Shown piece by piece: positions 36,161-45,396 of a stretch of DNA of 64,000 nt. The notes beneath the pieces were generated by a model, which made no database searches, was not told where the DNA came from, and saw nothing but the letters and a program-made list of their open reading frames with translations. The position numbers and the translations under genes are program-made. The stretch comes from a bacterium. GTDB lineage: Bacteria > Planctomycetota > JAFGQW01. The stretch spans positions 294,501 through 358,500 of the forward strand of contig JAUHXU010000001.1 of NCBI GenBank assembly GCA_030426805.1, given 5' to 3'. Each line of letters opens with the position of its first letter. Position 1 is the first letter of the stretch.

Positions 36161-37519
36161 ATGCAGAACCACGGACTTGCAAACGGACGCGCATTCCGCC
36201 TCGCGCGCCGGATCGCCCTCCTGCTGCTCGTCGCGGCGCCCCTGACCCCGGCGCAGGCACCGGACGACGAGAATCCCGACAAGAAGACGACGATCGAAGG
36301 CCTCGAAGCGCTCGCCGAGCGCAAGCTCCGCGCCGCCAGCGAAGCGGTCGCGGACAAGATCGAGCTGAACATCAACGCGCTCACCGGTCCCGCCCGGGAC
36401 GCGGCGAAAGCCCGCGAGCAGCTCGCCACCTACGCGGGCTTCGTGCTCAGCGACGGCCGGACGGTGGGTGCCGATCTCGTCGACCGGATGCTCGCGACGA
36501 AGAACGGGCGCCTCCGCCGGGAGCTGGCCCGTGTCCTCGTCGGCGCCGCCGGGACGCTCCGCGGTGACAAGGCCACCGAGGCGAAGCTGCTGACGGCCGC
36601 AAAGCAGGCCGACCGGCACTACAGCGCCGCGACGTCGATCCTCGTCGCGATGCGGAGCAAGAAGGCGTGTGCGGCCCTCGCCGCCCACGTGCGCCACGCC
36701 GACCCCGAGGTCCGGGCGGCGACCGTGCGCATGCTCGGCCACCTCGGCGACGAGACGCACGCCCCCGCCGTCATCGAGGCACTCCAGACCAACGAGGAAG
36801 ATGTGCGACTCGCGGCGATCGATGCGATCCGCCTGCGCAAATTCCGCGACGGGATCGCACCGCTCGCCGAGTTGGTCGACGACACCGAGTTGCCGATCGC
36901 CCAGGCGGCCATCGCGGCATTGGCGGGGCTCGAGGCCCGGGAGGCCGCCCCGGCGATGCTGTCCGCCCTCCTGTCGACCAACGACGCGACCCGATCCCGC
37001 CTGCTCGTCGTCGCCCTCGGCGACATCGGGCCGGCGCGAAGCGTGACCGATCAGAGCCGTATCGAGAAGGCGCTCAAATCGAAGCTGTCCGGGCGGAACC
37101 GGGCGCTCGCGCGCGACGCAGCGTTCGCGCTCGCCAAACTGGGCTCGACCGGTGGCGACGTCGAGCGGGCGCTGACCAAGGACCTGAAGGCCGAGGTCGC
37201 ACGGGACACGAAGAACATCTTCGCCCGGCTCGAACTCGCCCGGACCTACAAGCAGCTCGGCGACTGCTCGGGCAACCGGACGTTCTACAAGCGCGCGATT
37301 CGCGACTACAAGGCGATCCTGCGCGACGATCGCCGCCGCAAGAACCGACAGACGATGACCTTCCTCGGGATCGCGGCCTGCCACGCTCGGCTCGGCCAAT
37401 TCGCCAAAGCCGACAGCTACCTCAGCAAGGCCGACGGCGACATCCGGCCGCTCGTCCGCTCCAACCCCGACTTCGCCGAGATGCGCAAGGAGTCGCGCTT
37501 CTCGCAATGGTTCGAGTAG
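36161..37519 (+). CDS. Exported HEAT-repeat/TPR protein
   Basis: 452 aa. Hydrophobic signal segment RIALLLLVAAPLTPAQA (about 17-33). Residues about 130-330 are HEAT-like helical repeats (AALAAHVRHADPEVRAATVR, APAVIEALQTNEEDVRLAAI, ALARDAAFALAKLGSTGGDV), and the last 100 residues carry TPR-like helices (ARLELARTYKQLGDC, FLGIAACHARLGQFAKADSY). Such proteins act as scaffolds; no enzymatic motif is seen. The stop overlaps the start of the greA-like gene by 13 bases, so translation is coupled. A good promoter lies upstream. Confidence 0.8.
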   Translation: MQNHGLANGRAFRLARRIALLLLVAAPLTPAQAPDDENPDKKTTIEGLEALAERKLRAASEAVADKIELNINALTGPARDAAKAREQLATYAGFVLSDGRTVGADLVDRMLATKNGRLRRELARVLVGAAGTLRGDKATEAKLLTAAKQADRHYSAATSILVAMRSKKACAALAAHVRHADPEVRAATVRMLGHLGDETHAPAVIEALQTNEEDVRLAAIDAIRLRKFRDGIAPLAELVDDTELPIAQAAIAALAGLEAREAAPAMLSALLSTNDATRSRLLVVALGDIGPARSVTDQSRIEKALKSKLSGRNRALARDAAFALAKLGSTGGDVERALTKDLKAEVARDTKNIFARLELARTYKQLGDCSGNRTFYKRAIRDYKAILRDDRRRKNRQTMTFLGIAACHARLGQFAKADSYLSKADGDIRPLVRSNPDFAEMRKESRFSQWFE

Positions 37520-39720
37520 CCACCGCGGCGGTGCTGGACGCGCACCGCTCGGGCGACCTCGCGAAGCTCGAATCCGCCTGGCCGACCGACGCCCCGTCGC
37601 TCCCGGCCGACATCACCCCCCTGCTCGGGATCCTGGACGAATTGATCGGATGGGGCGAGGCGCGACGCGCCGGAACCCTCCTCGAATCGCTGCTCGTCCC
37701 GCTCGAGGACACCCGGCGCTGGCCCGAGCTCGAGACCGTGCTGCGGCGCCTGATCGGCATGCGCGAGACCGCGGGCCTCGCGATGGATGAATCGAACGTC
37801 GACCTCGGCGGACATCTTGCGCTATGTTTCCGGAACCGATTCGCCGACTGCGGCTCGATCGACGCGTTCATCGATTGGTCGCAGATTCGTAGCGCCCATC
37901 CGATAGGTCCAGCATTGGAGCAGATGGATATTTTGCTCGACTACAAAGAGGGCGAAGTCGTCCTGCACGAGAGCGGGTGGGGCGTCGGACTCATCCGCGG
38001 TTTCGACCCGGACGACTCGATGCTCATCGTCGACTTCGCCGAACGCAAAGGGCACAAGATCAGTCCGAACGCGGCACCGAAGCTGCTGAAGCGCCTCGGC
38101 GCCGACGACATCCGCGCGCTGAAGGTGACCGATCCCGATCGCCTGAAGGCGATGGCGAAAGACGAGCCCGTCGCGCTCGTGCGCATGGTGCTCGCGTCGC
38201 GCACACGCAAGTGCAACGCCTCACGCATCAAGGCGATGCTCGTCCCCGACGTGATCGCGACGAAATCGTGGACGAACTGGTGGTCCAAGACGCGCCGCGC
38301 CGCGTCGACCGACCCGCTGATCCGCTGCCAGGGCCAAGGCGCCGGTGCCGAGTTCTCGCTTCGCGCCGCGCCGGCCGATCCGGCGCAAGAAGTGCTGACG
38401 CAGTTCCGCACCGCGGCGAACCGCAAGCGCCGCGCGCAAGTCGCACTCGACGCGGCCAAGGGCCCCCACGCCGGCCAGACGACGCCGGCGATCGTCGACG
38501 CGATCAAGAAGGGCACGCCGACCGAACCCGCCGACGTGGTCGAGACGCACCTGCTCCTCGAAGCACTCGGTGAGGCGAACCCCGACGACCTCGACGTCTC
38601 GGCACTCGGCGAGCCGGCCGTCGCGCTACAGGTGCTCACCGGCATCCGCCACCCCGAACTCCGCAAGCAGGCGTTCGCGATCACGCAGCGCGCACCGATC
38701 GCCGATCGTGTCACGTTCCTGCACGATGCGTTCTTCGCGGTCGACGACGATCTGTGGGACACGATCGTCGGCGAACTCGGCGCACACGACGATGCCGGCG
38801 CCGCGTGTCGCGACCGGATCATCGAGCGCGTCGCCCGCCACCCGCGCCGCGAGCCGGACCGATACGGCTGGCTCACGAGCCGCGCGCTCCGCGGCGACAT
38901 CGACTCGGACAACCTGCCCGACGCGGCGTCGCTGATCCGCAAGCTCGTCGATGCCGTCAATCACGTCTCGCGCAACGACCACGGCGCCCCCGGCCATCGC
39001 GACCGCCTCAACCGGATCGCGTCCGCGCTCACCGAGCGCGACGGCGCCCTGCTCGAGAAGGTGCTCGCGTCGATCTCCGCCGGCGAAGCCTACAGCCTGA
39101 AGGACCGCTTCGATTCGTGTCTCGCGTTCACGGAGGGGCAAAAACGCGAGTTGAACGTGCGCGTCGCGCGCGCGCATCCGCAACGCCCCGATCGGGCCGA
39201 GGACAGCGTCGAGGAGGATGCCGAGGGCGTGTCGTTCTCCAGCGACGTGATCTGGACGACGAAGCGTGGACTCGAGAAGCGGCGCCGCGAATACGAGAAG
39301 CTCGTCAACGAGGACATCCCGAAGGGTCAGCAGGCGCTGAACCAGGCGGCGTCCTACGGCGACCTCTCGGAGAACGCCGAGTGGAGCTACGCGCTCGAGC
39401 AACAGGATCAGATGACCAAGCGCGCCGAGGGCATGGAGGCGGAGTTCAGCCGCGCCCGCGTCATCGACACGGCGCAGATCCCGTCCGACCGCACCGCGAT
39501 CGGCAACCGCGGCGTCTTCCGCGACGAGGAGACGAGCGAGTCGGTCGCCTACACCGTGCTCGGGCCGTGGGAAGCGAACGCGGATCGCAACATCCTCTCG
39601 TACGACTCCCCCCTCGGTCGCCAGCTCCTCAATCGCGCGATCGGCGACACCTTCGAGGTGAAGCTGCCCGTCCGCACGATGCGCTACACCCTCGAACGGA
39701 TCGAACCGCTCGACGACTAG
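37507..39720 (+). CDS. greA: GreA/GreB-family transcript cleavage factor with long N-terminal extension
   Basis: 737 aa, against about 158 for ordinary GreA. The last 165 residues are the Gre module: a coiled-coil (KRGLEKRRREYEKLVNEDIP) with the tip motif AASYGDLSENAEWSYA, which holds the acidic residues that enter the polymerase secondary channel, then the FKBP-like C-terminal domain (YTVLGPWEANADRNILSYDS, SPLGRQLLNRAIGDTFEVKL). The N-terminal 570 residues are mostly helical, contain a short beta region (GEGEVVLHESGWGVGLIRGF style, near 145-185) and resemble nothing I can name. Chlamydial GreA proteins are of similar length and layout, which supports a PVC origin. ATG 37507 lies inside the end of the preceding gene. 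A 12-bp stem-loop follows the stop. Confidence 0.85.
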   Translation: MVRVATAAVLDAHRSGDLAKLESAWPTDAPSLPADITPLLGILDELIGWGEARRAGTLLESLLVPLEDTRRWPELETVLRRLIGMRETAGLAMDESNVDLGGHLALCFRNRFADCGSIDAFIDWSQIRSAHPIGPALEQMDILLDYKEGEVVLHESGWGVGLIRGFDPDDSMLIVDFAERKGHKISPNAAPKLLKRLGADDIRALKVTDPDRLKAMAKDEPVALVRMVLASRTRKCNASRIKAMLVPDVIATKSWTNWWSKTRRAASTDPLIRCQGQGAGAEFSLRAAPADPAQEVLTQFRTAANRKRRAQVALDAAKGPHAGQTTPAIVDAIKKGTPTEPADVVETHLLLEALGEANPDDLDVSALGEPAVALQVLTGIRHPELRKQAFAITQRAPIADRVTFLHDAFFAVDDDLWDTIVGELGAHDDAGAACRDRIIERVARHPRREPDRYGWLTSRALRGDIDSDNLPDAASLIRKLVDAVNHVSRNDHGAPGHRDRLNRIASALTERDGALLEKVLASISAGEAYSLKDRFDSCLAFTEGQKRELNVRVARAHPQRPDRAEDSVEEDAEGVSFSSDVIWTTKRGLEKRRREYEKLVNEDIPKGQQALNQAASYGDLSENAEWSYALEQQDQMTKRAEGMEAEFSRARVIDTAQIPSDRTAIGNRGVFRDEETSESVAYTVLGPWEANADRNILSYDSPLGRQLLNRAIGDTFEVKLPVRTMRYTLERIEPLDD

Positions 39721-39732
39721 CCGCCCCCGCTG

Positions 39733-39765
39733 CCGTTCGATCCCGTGTAGAGTGGGATCGAACGG
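39733..39765 (+). promoter_or_regulatory. Perfect 12-bp stem-loop covering a ribosome binding site
   Basis: Arms 39733-39744 and 39754-39765 are perfectly complementary around the loop GTGTAGAGT. It starts 12 bases after the greA stop. The 3' arm contains the first two bases of GGAGG (39764-39768), the ribosome binding site of the next gene (ATG 39775). It may limit translation of that gene or end greA transcription; no T tract follows. Confidence 0.6.
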
Positions 39766-39774
39766 AGGTGCCGG

Positions 39775-41037
39775 ATGAGGTTCGCCTGCCCGTTGTTGCT
39801 GATCCTCGTGATCGGGATCGCCGATGCGCAGTCCGAGGACGCCGAAATCGAGGCCCTACGGCGACGCATCGCCGAGAAGGACGCCGAGATCGCGCGCATC
39901 CAGCAGGAGTCCCGGAAACGGGTCGAGAAGGTCCTCGCGGAACGCGATCGGCTGCGGCCACGCTACGCCCCGTCGCCGCCCCCGACACCGCTGCCTGCCC
40001 ACGACGCCGATGCGCGGATCATCGCGTGCCAGCGCGGCACTCTCGAGATCTGGCCCCGCCGCTTCGCGCGACTCGACCTGCCGGTCGGCGGAAAGCTCGA
40101 GGTCGTCGATCGGCTGCCGGACGGCCGGCTTCGCACGAAGGGGTGGCTGGAGATCACCGACGATGGGGTCGTGCTCCGGGCGAGGGTCCTCACCGCACTG
40201 ACGCCGAACCCGATCGGGATCGGTGACTGGGTCCGATCGCCGCTACGCGACCCCGGCCGTACGCCGACGATGCACTTCCTCGGCAGTTTCAAACGGCTCG
40301 GCGGTCGCGCCGCGCTCACCCGTGCACTGACCGAGGCACGTGTCCCGGTCGCACCGAACGCGCACCCGGACGTCGACATCCTCGTACTGGGCGCCCATGC
40401 GGGTACGCCGTTTCAGGCGTGCCCCGAGTGGGCGCTCACGCGCCGGTTCGGGACCGGGACCGTCGACGCGCAGACGCTCGCGTTCTGCCTCGGCCTGACC
40501 GACCGCCCCACGCCGGTCGATCGCATCGAACGGCCGCGGTCGGTCGACGGTCACGTGATCGCCCGCACGCCGAACGGTGAGACGGCCCACGTCGATGTGG
40601 GCGAAACGGACGGACTCCGGGTCGGTACCCGCTTCGAGGTCATCGACGACCGCCCCGTCGACGGTCCGACACGCAAGGGTTGGATCGTCGTACGCGAAGT
40701 CGCCGACACGTCGGCGCTCGTCGCGATCGAATCCGAATCGCGACCGATCGCCCGCGGCGACGCGATCGCCAACCCGCTCTTCGCGCGGAACGCCCCGCCC
40801 CGGTTTTTCGTGATCGGGCGCACGGCGAGGGCGAGCACCGCGCGCATCGGTGCGCGCATCACCGCTGCCGGCGCGCTCGCGCACCGGCACATGCACCGAA
40901 AGCTCGACTTCGCCGTGATCGGTGACGTTGCCCCGATCACCCGGTGGCACGACAACAGTTCGTGGCTCCATCGCGCCGCCGAGCGCGGCATCCCCCGCAT
41001 CGCCGCCGCCGAGCTCGAACGGTTCTTCCCGGAGTAG
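39775..41037 (+). CDS. Predicted exported protein with coiled-coil and BRCT-like domains
   Basis: 420 aa. Signal peptide MRFACPLLLILVIGIADAQ, coiled-coil (about 22-62, EIEALRRRIAEKDAEIARIQ), a beta-rich region (about 75-150), a first BRCT-like segment (about 160-250, MHFLGSFKRLGGRAALTRAL then DVDILVLG), a second beta region (about 255-335), and a second BRCT-like segment at the end (RFFVIGRTARASTARIGARI, KLDFAVIGD, WLHRAAERGIPRIAAAELER). The last one matches the DNA-ligase-type BRCT pattern by eye: GxT, AxxxITxxG, KxDFxVxGD and a final helix with GIP. BRCT domains are normally cytoplasmic DNA-repair modules, so a signal peptide is odd. The ribosome site lies in a stem-loop. Confidence 0.65.
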   Translation: MRFACPLLLILVIGIADAQSEDAEIEALRRRIAEKDAEIARIQQESRKRVEKVLAERDRLRPRYAPSPPPTPLPAHDADARIIACQRGTLEIWPRRFARLDLPVGGKLEVVDRLPDGRLRTKGWLEITDDGVVLRARVLTALTPNPIGIGDWVRSPLRDPGRTPTMHFLGSFKRLGGRAALTRALTEARVPVAPNAHPDVDILVLGAHAGTPFQACPEWALTRRFGTGTVDAQTLAFCLGLTDRPTPVDRIERPRSVDGHVIARTPNGETAHVDVGETDGLRVGTRFEVIDDRPVDGPTRKGWIVVREVADTSALVAIESESRPIARGDAIANPLFARNAPPRFFVIGRTARASTARIGARITAAGALAHRHMHRKLDFAVIGDVAPITRWHDNSSWLHRAAERGIPRIAAAELERFFPE

Positions 41038-41044
41038 GTCGACC

Positions 41045-43303
41045 CTACTCCTTGGGCAGCAGGTGGTCGCGCATCACGCGCCACTTGTAGCGCCGGTTGT
41101 GCTCCGCGGCCGCGCCGGTCTGGAAGCCGTGGCGGTTGCGCGGGTAGAGCATCAGCTCGAACGACTCGCCGGGGCCGCCCTTGCCGGCGGCTTGCAACGC
41201 GTGCACGAGTTGCAGCGCGTTCTGCATGTGCACGTTCTCGTCGATCGTGCCGTGGTGGATCACGAGGTGCCCCTTCAGGCCCTTGGCGTGCTTGATGCAC
41301 GACGTCCGATCGTAGCCCTTCGGGTTGTTCTGCGGCGTGCGCATGTAGCGCTCGGTGTAGATCGTGTCGTAGTTGCGCCAGTCGTAGACCCCGCCACCGG
41401 CGAAGCCGAGCCGGAACTTCTCCGTGCGGAGCATCGCGTAGGCCGTCATGAACCCGCCGTACGAGTAGCCGGTCAGCCCGACCCGCTCGGCATCCGCCCA
41501 CGGTTTCCCGGTCAACCAGTCCACCGCGTCGACGAGATCCTCGAGCTCGACGGCGCCGAGCTGCTGATACGCGAGCGCGGTGAACTTCTGCCCCGCGTCG
41601 CTCGCCGACCGGACGTTGAGCTGCATCACGACGACGCCCTGCTGCGCGAGGAACTGGAACCACGCGCTGCCGTTCCAGCGGTTGCGCACCGACGGCGCCG
41701 CGGGCCCGAAGTAGCTCGTGATCCAGACCGGGTGCGCCTTCGTCTCGTCGAACGGCAACGGCTTGACGATCACCGCGTCCATCGAGCCGCCGTCGCGCGT
41801 CGGGATCTGCACCAGTTCGGGCTGGCTGAACCCACGCTTGGCCGCCTCCGGTCGCATGCTCGCCTCGGCCAGCTCGCGCACGAGCGTCCCGTCGCGCTTG
41901 TAGAGGCGCCGGTAGCCCGGGTGCGCGACGCTCGAGAACGAGTCGATGTAGAGGCTCTTGTCCTCGTTGAATCGCACCGTGTGCCACCCGTCGCCCGGCG
42001 TCAGTCGGCGCAATCCCTTGCCGTCGATTCCGACGACGTAGTAGTTCCGGTTGACCGCGCCGTCCTTCGTGCCGCGGAAGACGATCTCGCCGCGCTTCTC
42101 GTCGATGTCGACGATCGACCGCACCTGCCACTCGCCCGACGTGATCGTCGTGACGAGCTTGCCCGAGCGGTCGTAGCGGTAGAGGTGCCGGAAACCGGTT
42201 CGCTCGCTCTCCCAGATGAAGTCGCCGCCCTCGAGCCAGTGGATCCCGTCGAGGATGTTCACCCACGACTTCGACTCGTCGCGTACGACGACGCGCGAGG
42301 CGCCGGTCTTCGGGTCGGCCGCACACAGCTCGAGCCACGTCTGCTCGCGGTTCTGCACCTGAAACAGGCACTCCGCCCCGTCCGGCGTCCACCCGACGCG
42401 CACGATCAGGAACTCGAACTCCGCGTATCGCGACAGGTCGACGGCGACGACCTTCCCGTCCACGCCGGCGATGTGCAGCGACATGCGCGGGTTCGTGTCG
42501 CCGGCCTTGGGATACTTGAGGTTCTCGCGCTTCGGATGCGTCGGCACCCAGTGCAGGACGGTGTAGGTCGGCACGCCCTCCTCGTCGATGCGCAGGTAGG
42601 CGAGGTGATCGCCGGTCGGCGCCCACCAGTTCGCGTTGAACTGGCCACGCCCCCATACCTCCTCCTGCAGCACCCAGTCGAGTTCGCCGTAGAACGTGTT
42701 CTCGCCGCCGTCCTCGGACAGCCGGTGCACCGCGCCGCTCTCCGTCTCGACGACGTAGAGATCCATCGCCTCGATGAACGACACCGCGCGACCGCTCGGC
42801 GCGATCTTCACCTTGCGCTTGGTCTTGCCGCTCTCGGTGAGCCGCGTGACACCCGTGCCCTCGCGCCACACCCAGACGTCGTCGTCGACGACGAGTGCCG
42901 CGACCGGGGCCTTCTTCGCGACGAGCAGCCCCGGGCTACCCTCCGGGTGGCGCGGAACCGTCGAACGCCGGCGCGACGCCGAGAACGCGAGCCGCTTCTT
43001 CGGGAACGCGTCGCGGAACGCCGCGCGCGCCGCCTCGACGGTCGGGTTGGCCGCCCGCTTGGGGTTCTTCGGTCGCTTGACCGTTTCGCCGGTGATCGGG
43101 TCGAGATACTTGCCGCCGATCCGGAGGGCCGTGCCGGTCGGATCCCAGCTCGCGCGCGGCGCGCGCGGCGAGTAGATCCGCCCGACGCGGCCCAGCTCGT
43201 CGAACTCGAGCGGCCGCTTCGGCGCGTCCTGCGCGATGGCGAACGCGGAAACCCCGAGCAACCCGGCCAACAACGCGCTCACGGTCGCGATCGAACGGCT
43301 CAT
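41045..43303 (-). CDS. Prolyl oligopeptidase family S9B peptidase (DPP IV-like)
   Basis: 752 aa. Signal peptide MSRSIATVSALLAGLLGVSAFAIA. The beta-propeller (about 60-480) includes DWVLQEEVWGRGQFNANWWA, the position of the DPP IV Glu-Glu motif that holds the substrate amino group. The alpha/beta-hydrolase domain has nucleophile Ser614 in TGYSYGGFM, Asp688 in HGTIDENVH and His725 in RNRHGF. It probably removes X-Pro/X-Ala dipeptides from peptides in the periplasm. AAGGAG lies about 6 bases before the ATG. An insertion of about 40 basic residues near 70-120 precedes the propeller. Ends 7 bases from the convergent BRCT-like gene. Confidence 0.93.
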   Translation of the reverse strand: MSRSIATVSALLAGLLGVSAFAIAQDAPKRPLEFDELGRVGRIYSPRAPRASWDPTGTALRIGGKYLDPITGETVKRPKNPKRAANPTVEAARAAFRDAFPKKRLAFSASRRRSTVPRHPEGSPGLLVAKKAPVAALVVDDDVWVWREGTGVTRLTESGKTKRKVKIAPSGRAVSFIEAMDLYVVETESGAVHRLSEDGGENTFYGELDWVLQEEVWGRGQFNANWWAPTGDHLAYLRIDEEGVPTYTVLHWVPTHPKRENLKYPKAGDTNPRMSLHIAGVDGKVVAVDLSRYAEFEFLIVRVGWTPDGAECLFQVQNREQTWLELCAADPKTGASRVVVRDESKSWVNILDGIHWLEGGDFIWESERTGFRHLYRYDRSGKLVTTITSGEWQVRSIVDIDEKRGEIVFRGTKDGAVNRNYYVVGIDGKGLRRLTPGDGWHTVRFNEDKSLYIDSFSSVAHPGYRRLYKRDGTLVRELAEASMRPEAAKRGFSQPELVQIPTRDGGSMDAVIVKPLPFDETKAHPVWITSYFGPAAPSVRNRWNGSAWFQFLAQQGVVVMQLNVRSASDAGQKFTALAYQQLGAVELEDLVDAVDWLTGKPWADAERVGLTGYSYGGFMTAYAMLRTEKFRLGFAGGGVYDWRNYDTIYTERYMRTPQNNPKGYDRTSCIKHAKGLKGHLVIHHGTIDENVHMQNALQLVHALQAAGKGGPGESFELMLYPRNRHGFQTGAAAEHNRRYKWRVMRDHLLPKE

Positions 43304-43365
43304 GCGGGCTCCTTCCGGCGCGCACGGCGCCTCTCACGGTCTGTGGCTACCCGGTCGATACGGGG

Positions 43366-44661
43366 CTACGGGTAGATCCGATAGAGCATCCGCGGAAACG
43401 GGATGCACTCGCGGACGTGTTCGGTCCCGCAGATCCACGCGACGGTGCGCTCGACGCCGAGCCCGAAGCCGCCGTGCGGGACGCTTCCATAGCGCCGCAG
43501 GTCGAAGTACCACTTGAACGCCTCCTCCGGCAGACCGTGTTTGACGATCTGCTCCTGGAGGTAGCCGAGGTCTTCGGCGCGCTGCCCGCCACCGATGATC
43601 TCGCCGTAGCCCTCGGGCGCGAGGAAGTCGACGCTCATGCTGAGGCGCTCGTCCTCGGGGTCGCGCTTCATGTAGAACGCCTTGATCGCCGCCGGGAACC
43701 GGTGGACGATCGTCGGCCGGTCGCTCTGTCGACTGAGGAAGTCCTCGTCGGGCGCGCCGAAGTCGCCGCCCCACTCGAACTCGATGCCGCCGTCGTTGAG
43801 CGCGCGGACCGCATCGTCGTAGTGGACGCGCGGAAACGGCGCCCGGATCGCCTCGAGCGGTGCCGTGTCGCGCTCGAGAATCTCGAGTTCCTCGGCGTTC
43901 TTGTCGAGCACGCGCGCGACGATCTCGCACAGCATCTCTTCGCCGAGCGCGATCACGTCGTCGAGATCGGCGTAGGCGATCTCCGGCTCGACCATCCAGA
44001 ACTCGGTCAGGTGGCGTCGCGTCTTCGACTTCTCGGCGCGGAACGTCGGACCGAAGCAGTAGGCCTTGCCGAAGGCCATCGCCGCGGCCTCCATGTAGAG
44101 CTGCCCCGACTGCGTCAGATACGCCTTCTCGTCGTCGAAGTAGTCGACCTCGAACAACGTGGTCGTCCCCTCGCACGCCGACGGCGTGAAGACCGGCGCG
44201 TCGACGAGCGTGAACCCACGGTCGTCGAAGAAATCGCGAATCGCACGGATCACGGTGTGGCGGACCCGCAGCGTCGCGTAGGGGCGGCGCGACCGGAGCC
44301 ACAGGTGGCGGTTCGTCAGCAGGAAGTCGGTCCCGTGGGCCTGCTTGGCGATCGGGTATTCCTCGGCCTCGTGCACGACCGTCGCGTCGATCACGCCGAT
44401 CTCGAACCCGCCCGGCGCGCGGTCGTCGCGCTTGACGGTGCCGCGCACGATCACGCTCGACTCCTGCGACAACCGGCCGAGCGACTCGAACAGGTCGTCG
44501 TCGACCTTGCCCTTGAACGCGACCGCCTGGCACAGCCCGGAGCCGTCGCGGAGGATCAGGAAGTGCAGCTTGCCCTTGGAGCGCCGGTTGTAGAGCCAGC
44601 CCAGAATCGTGACTTCGTCACCGACGTGGTCACCCAGGTCGGCGATGCGCGTGCCGTTCAT
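43366..44661 (-). CDS. asnS: Asparaginyl-tRNA synthetase
   Basis: 431 aa. N-terminal OB-fold anticodon-binding domain ([20 protein letters not shown]), then the class IIb catalytic core: motif 1 around [20 protein letters not shown], motif 2 [25 protein letters not shown] text near 44010-44070, and motif 3 [14 protein letters not shown]. The text CEGTTTLF and [14 protein letters not shown] indicate the asparagine rather than the aspartate enzyme. Normal length. It sits between the DPP IV-like gene and a small membrane-protein gene, all on the minus strand with short gaps. Confidence 0.95.
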   Translation of the reverse strand: MNGTRIADLGDHVGDEVTILGWLYNRRSKGKLHFLILRDGSGLCQAVAFKGKVDDDLFESLGRLSQESSVIVRGTVKRDDRAPGGFEIGVIDATVVHEAEEYPIAKQAHGTDFLLTNRHLWLRSRRPYATLRVRHTVIRAIRDFFDDRGFTLVDAPVFTPSACEGTTTLFEVDYFDDEKAYLTQSGQLYMEAAAMAFGKAYCFGPTFRAEKSKTRRHLTEFWMVEPEIAYADLDDVIALGEEMLCEIVARVLDKNAEELEILERDTAPLEAIRAPFPRVHYDDAVRALNDGGIEFEWGGDFGAPDEDFLSRQSDRPTIVHRFPAAIKAFYMKRDPEDERLSMSVDFLAPEGYGEIIGGGQRAEDLGYLQEQIVKHGLPEEAFKWYFDLRRYGSVPHGGFGLGVERTVAWICGTEHVRECIPFPRMLYRIYP

Positions 44662-44693
44662 CGCGGAAACGTCCTATCGTCGGGGGCCGGCGC

Positions 44694-45248
44694 CTACGGG
44701 AAGACCTCGTACGGCGGCTTCACGCTCGCCTCCGCGACCGCTCCGTCGCGCACGACGACGTAGCCCTTGTAGGTCACGCCGCTGCGCACGACCTCGACCG
44801 GCACCTTCGCCGCTTCGTCGTCGAGGTCGTCGAGGTCGGCGAGCACTTCGACGCTCGTGTAGCCCTGGTTGTAGAAGCGCCGTTCGATCGCGTCGCGGAT
44901 CGTGCCGCCGCGGCGGCGACCGAAGCGCGCGTTCAGCTCGGCACTCTCCTGGTAGACCGCCTCCATCACGCGGACCAGCCGCTCGTTGAGATCGCGGATG
45001 CCGCCGAGTTCGTGTTCGATCTCGCGAAAGCTCAGCTCGCTCATCGTCTGCTTGAGGCCGCGGATCTCCTCCGACAGCGTGTGGATCTCCTGCAGACGGC
45101 TGAGCAGGTTCTCGATCCGCGCGAACCGCCAATAGAGCAGCAGGAACCCGATCAGGAGCCCTCCGACCGTCAGCGCGGCGAGGATGCCGCCGGTGACGAG
45201 GTCGATCTCGGCGAAGCGGGGTACGAACAGCGGTACAAGATCTGGCAT
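44694..45248 (-). CDS. Single-pass membrane protein with coiled-coil, unknown function
   Basis: 184 aa from ATG 45248 (another ATG at 45266 adds six residues). One membrane helix near residues 18-40 (GGILAALTVGGLLIGFLLLYW) is followed by a coiled-coil of about 70 residues (RIENLLSRLQEIHTLSEEIR) and a small C-terminal domain ending SGVTYKGYVVVRDG. No named family recognised. It lies 32 bases upstream of asnS on the same strand and may be co-transcribed with it. Confidence 0.7.
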   Translation of the reverse strand: MPDLVPLFVPRFAEIDLVTGGILAALTVGGLLIGFLLLYWRFARIENLLSRLQEIHTLSEEIRGLKQTMSELSFREIEHELGGIRDLNERLVRVMEAVYQESAELNARFGRRRGGTIRDAIERRFYNQGYTSVEVLADLDDLDDEAAKVPVEVVRSGVTYKGYVVVRDGAVAEASVKPPYEVFP

Positions 45249-45396
45249 CGGGCCCTGACTCCCCATGGCGCGTCGTGGATGGGTCGGCCGTCGCGACGTC
45301 CGGCGCGGGCCACGAAGGATTGTAGGAAGCGGAGCGGCGCGCGATCAAGGGTCGACCGCGCTTGCGCGGCGCGGGGCCGTTCGGGACAATCGAGCA

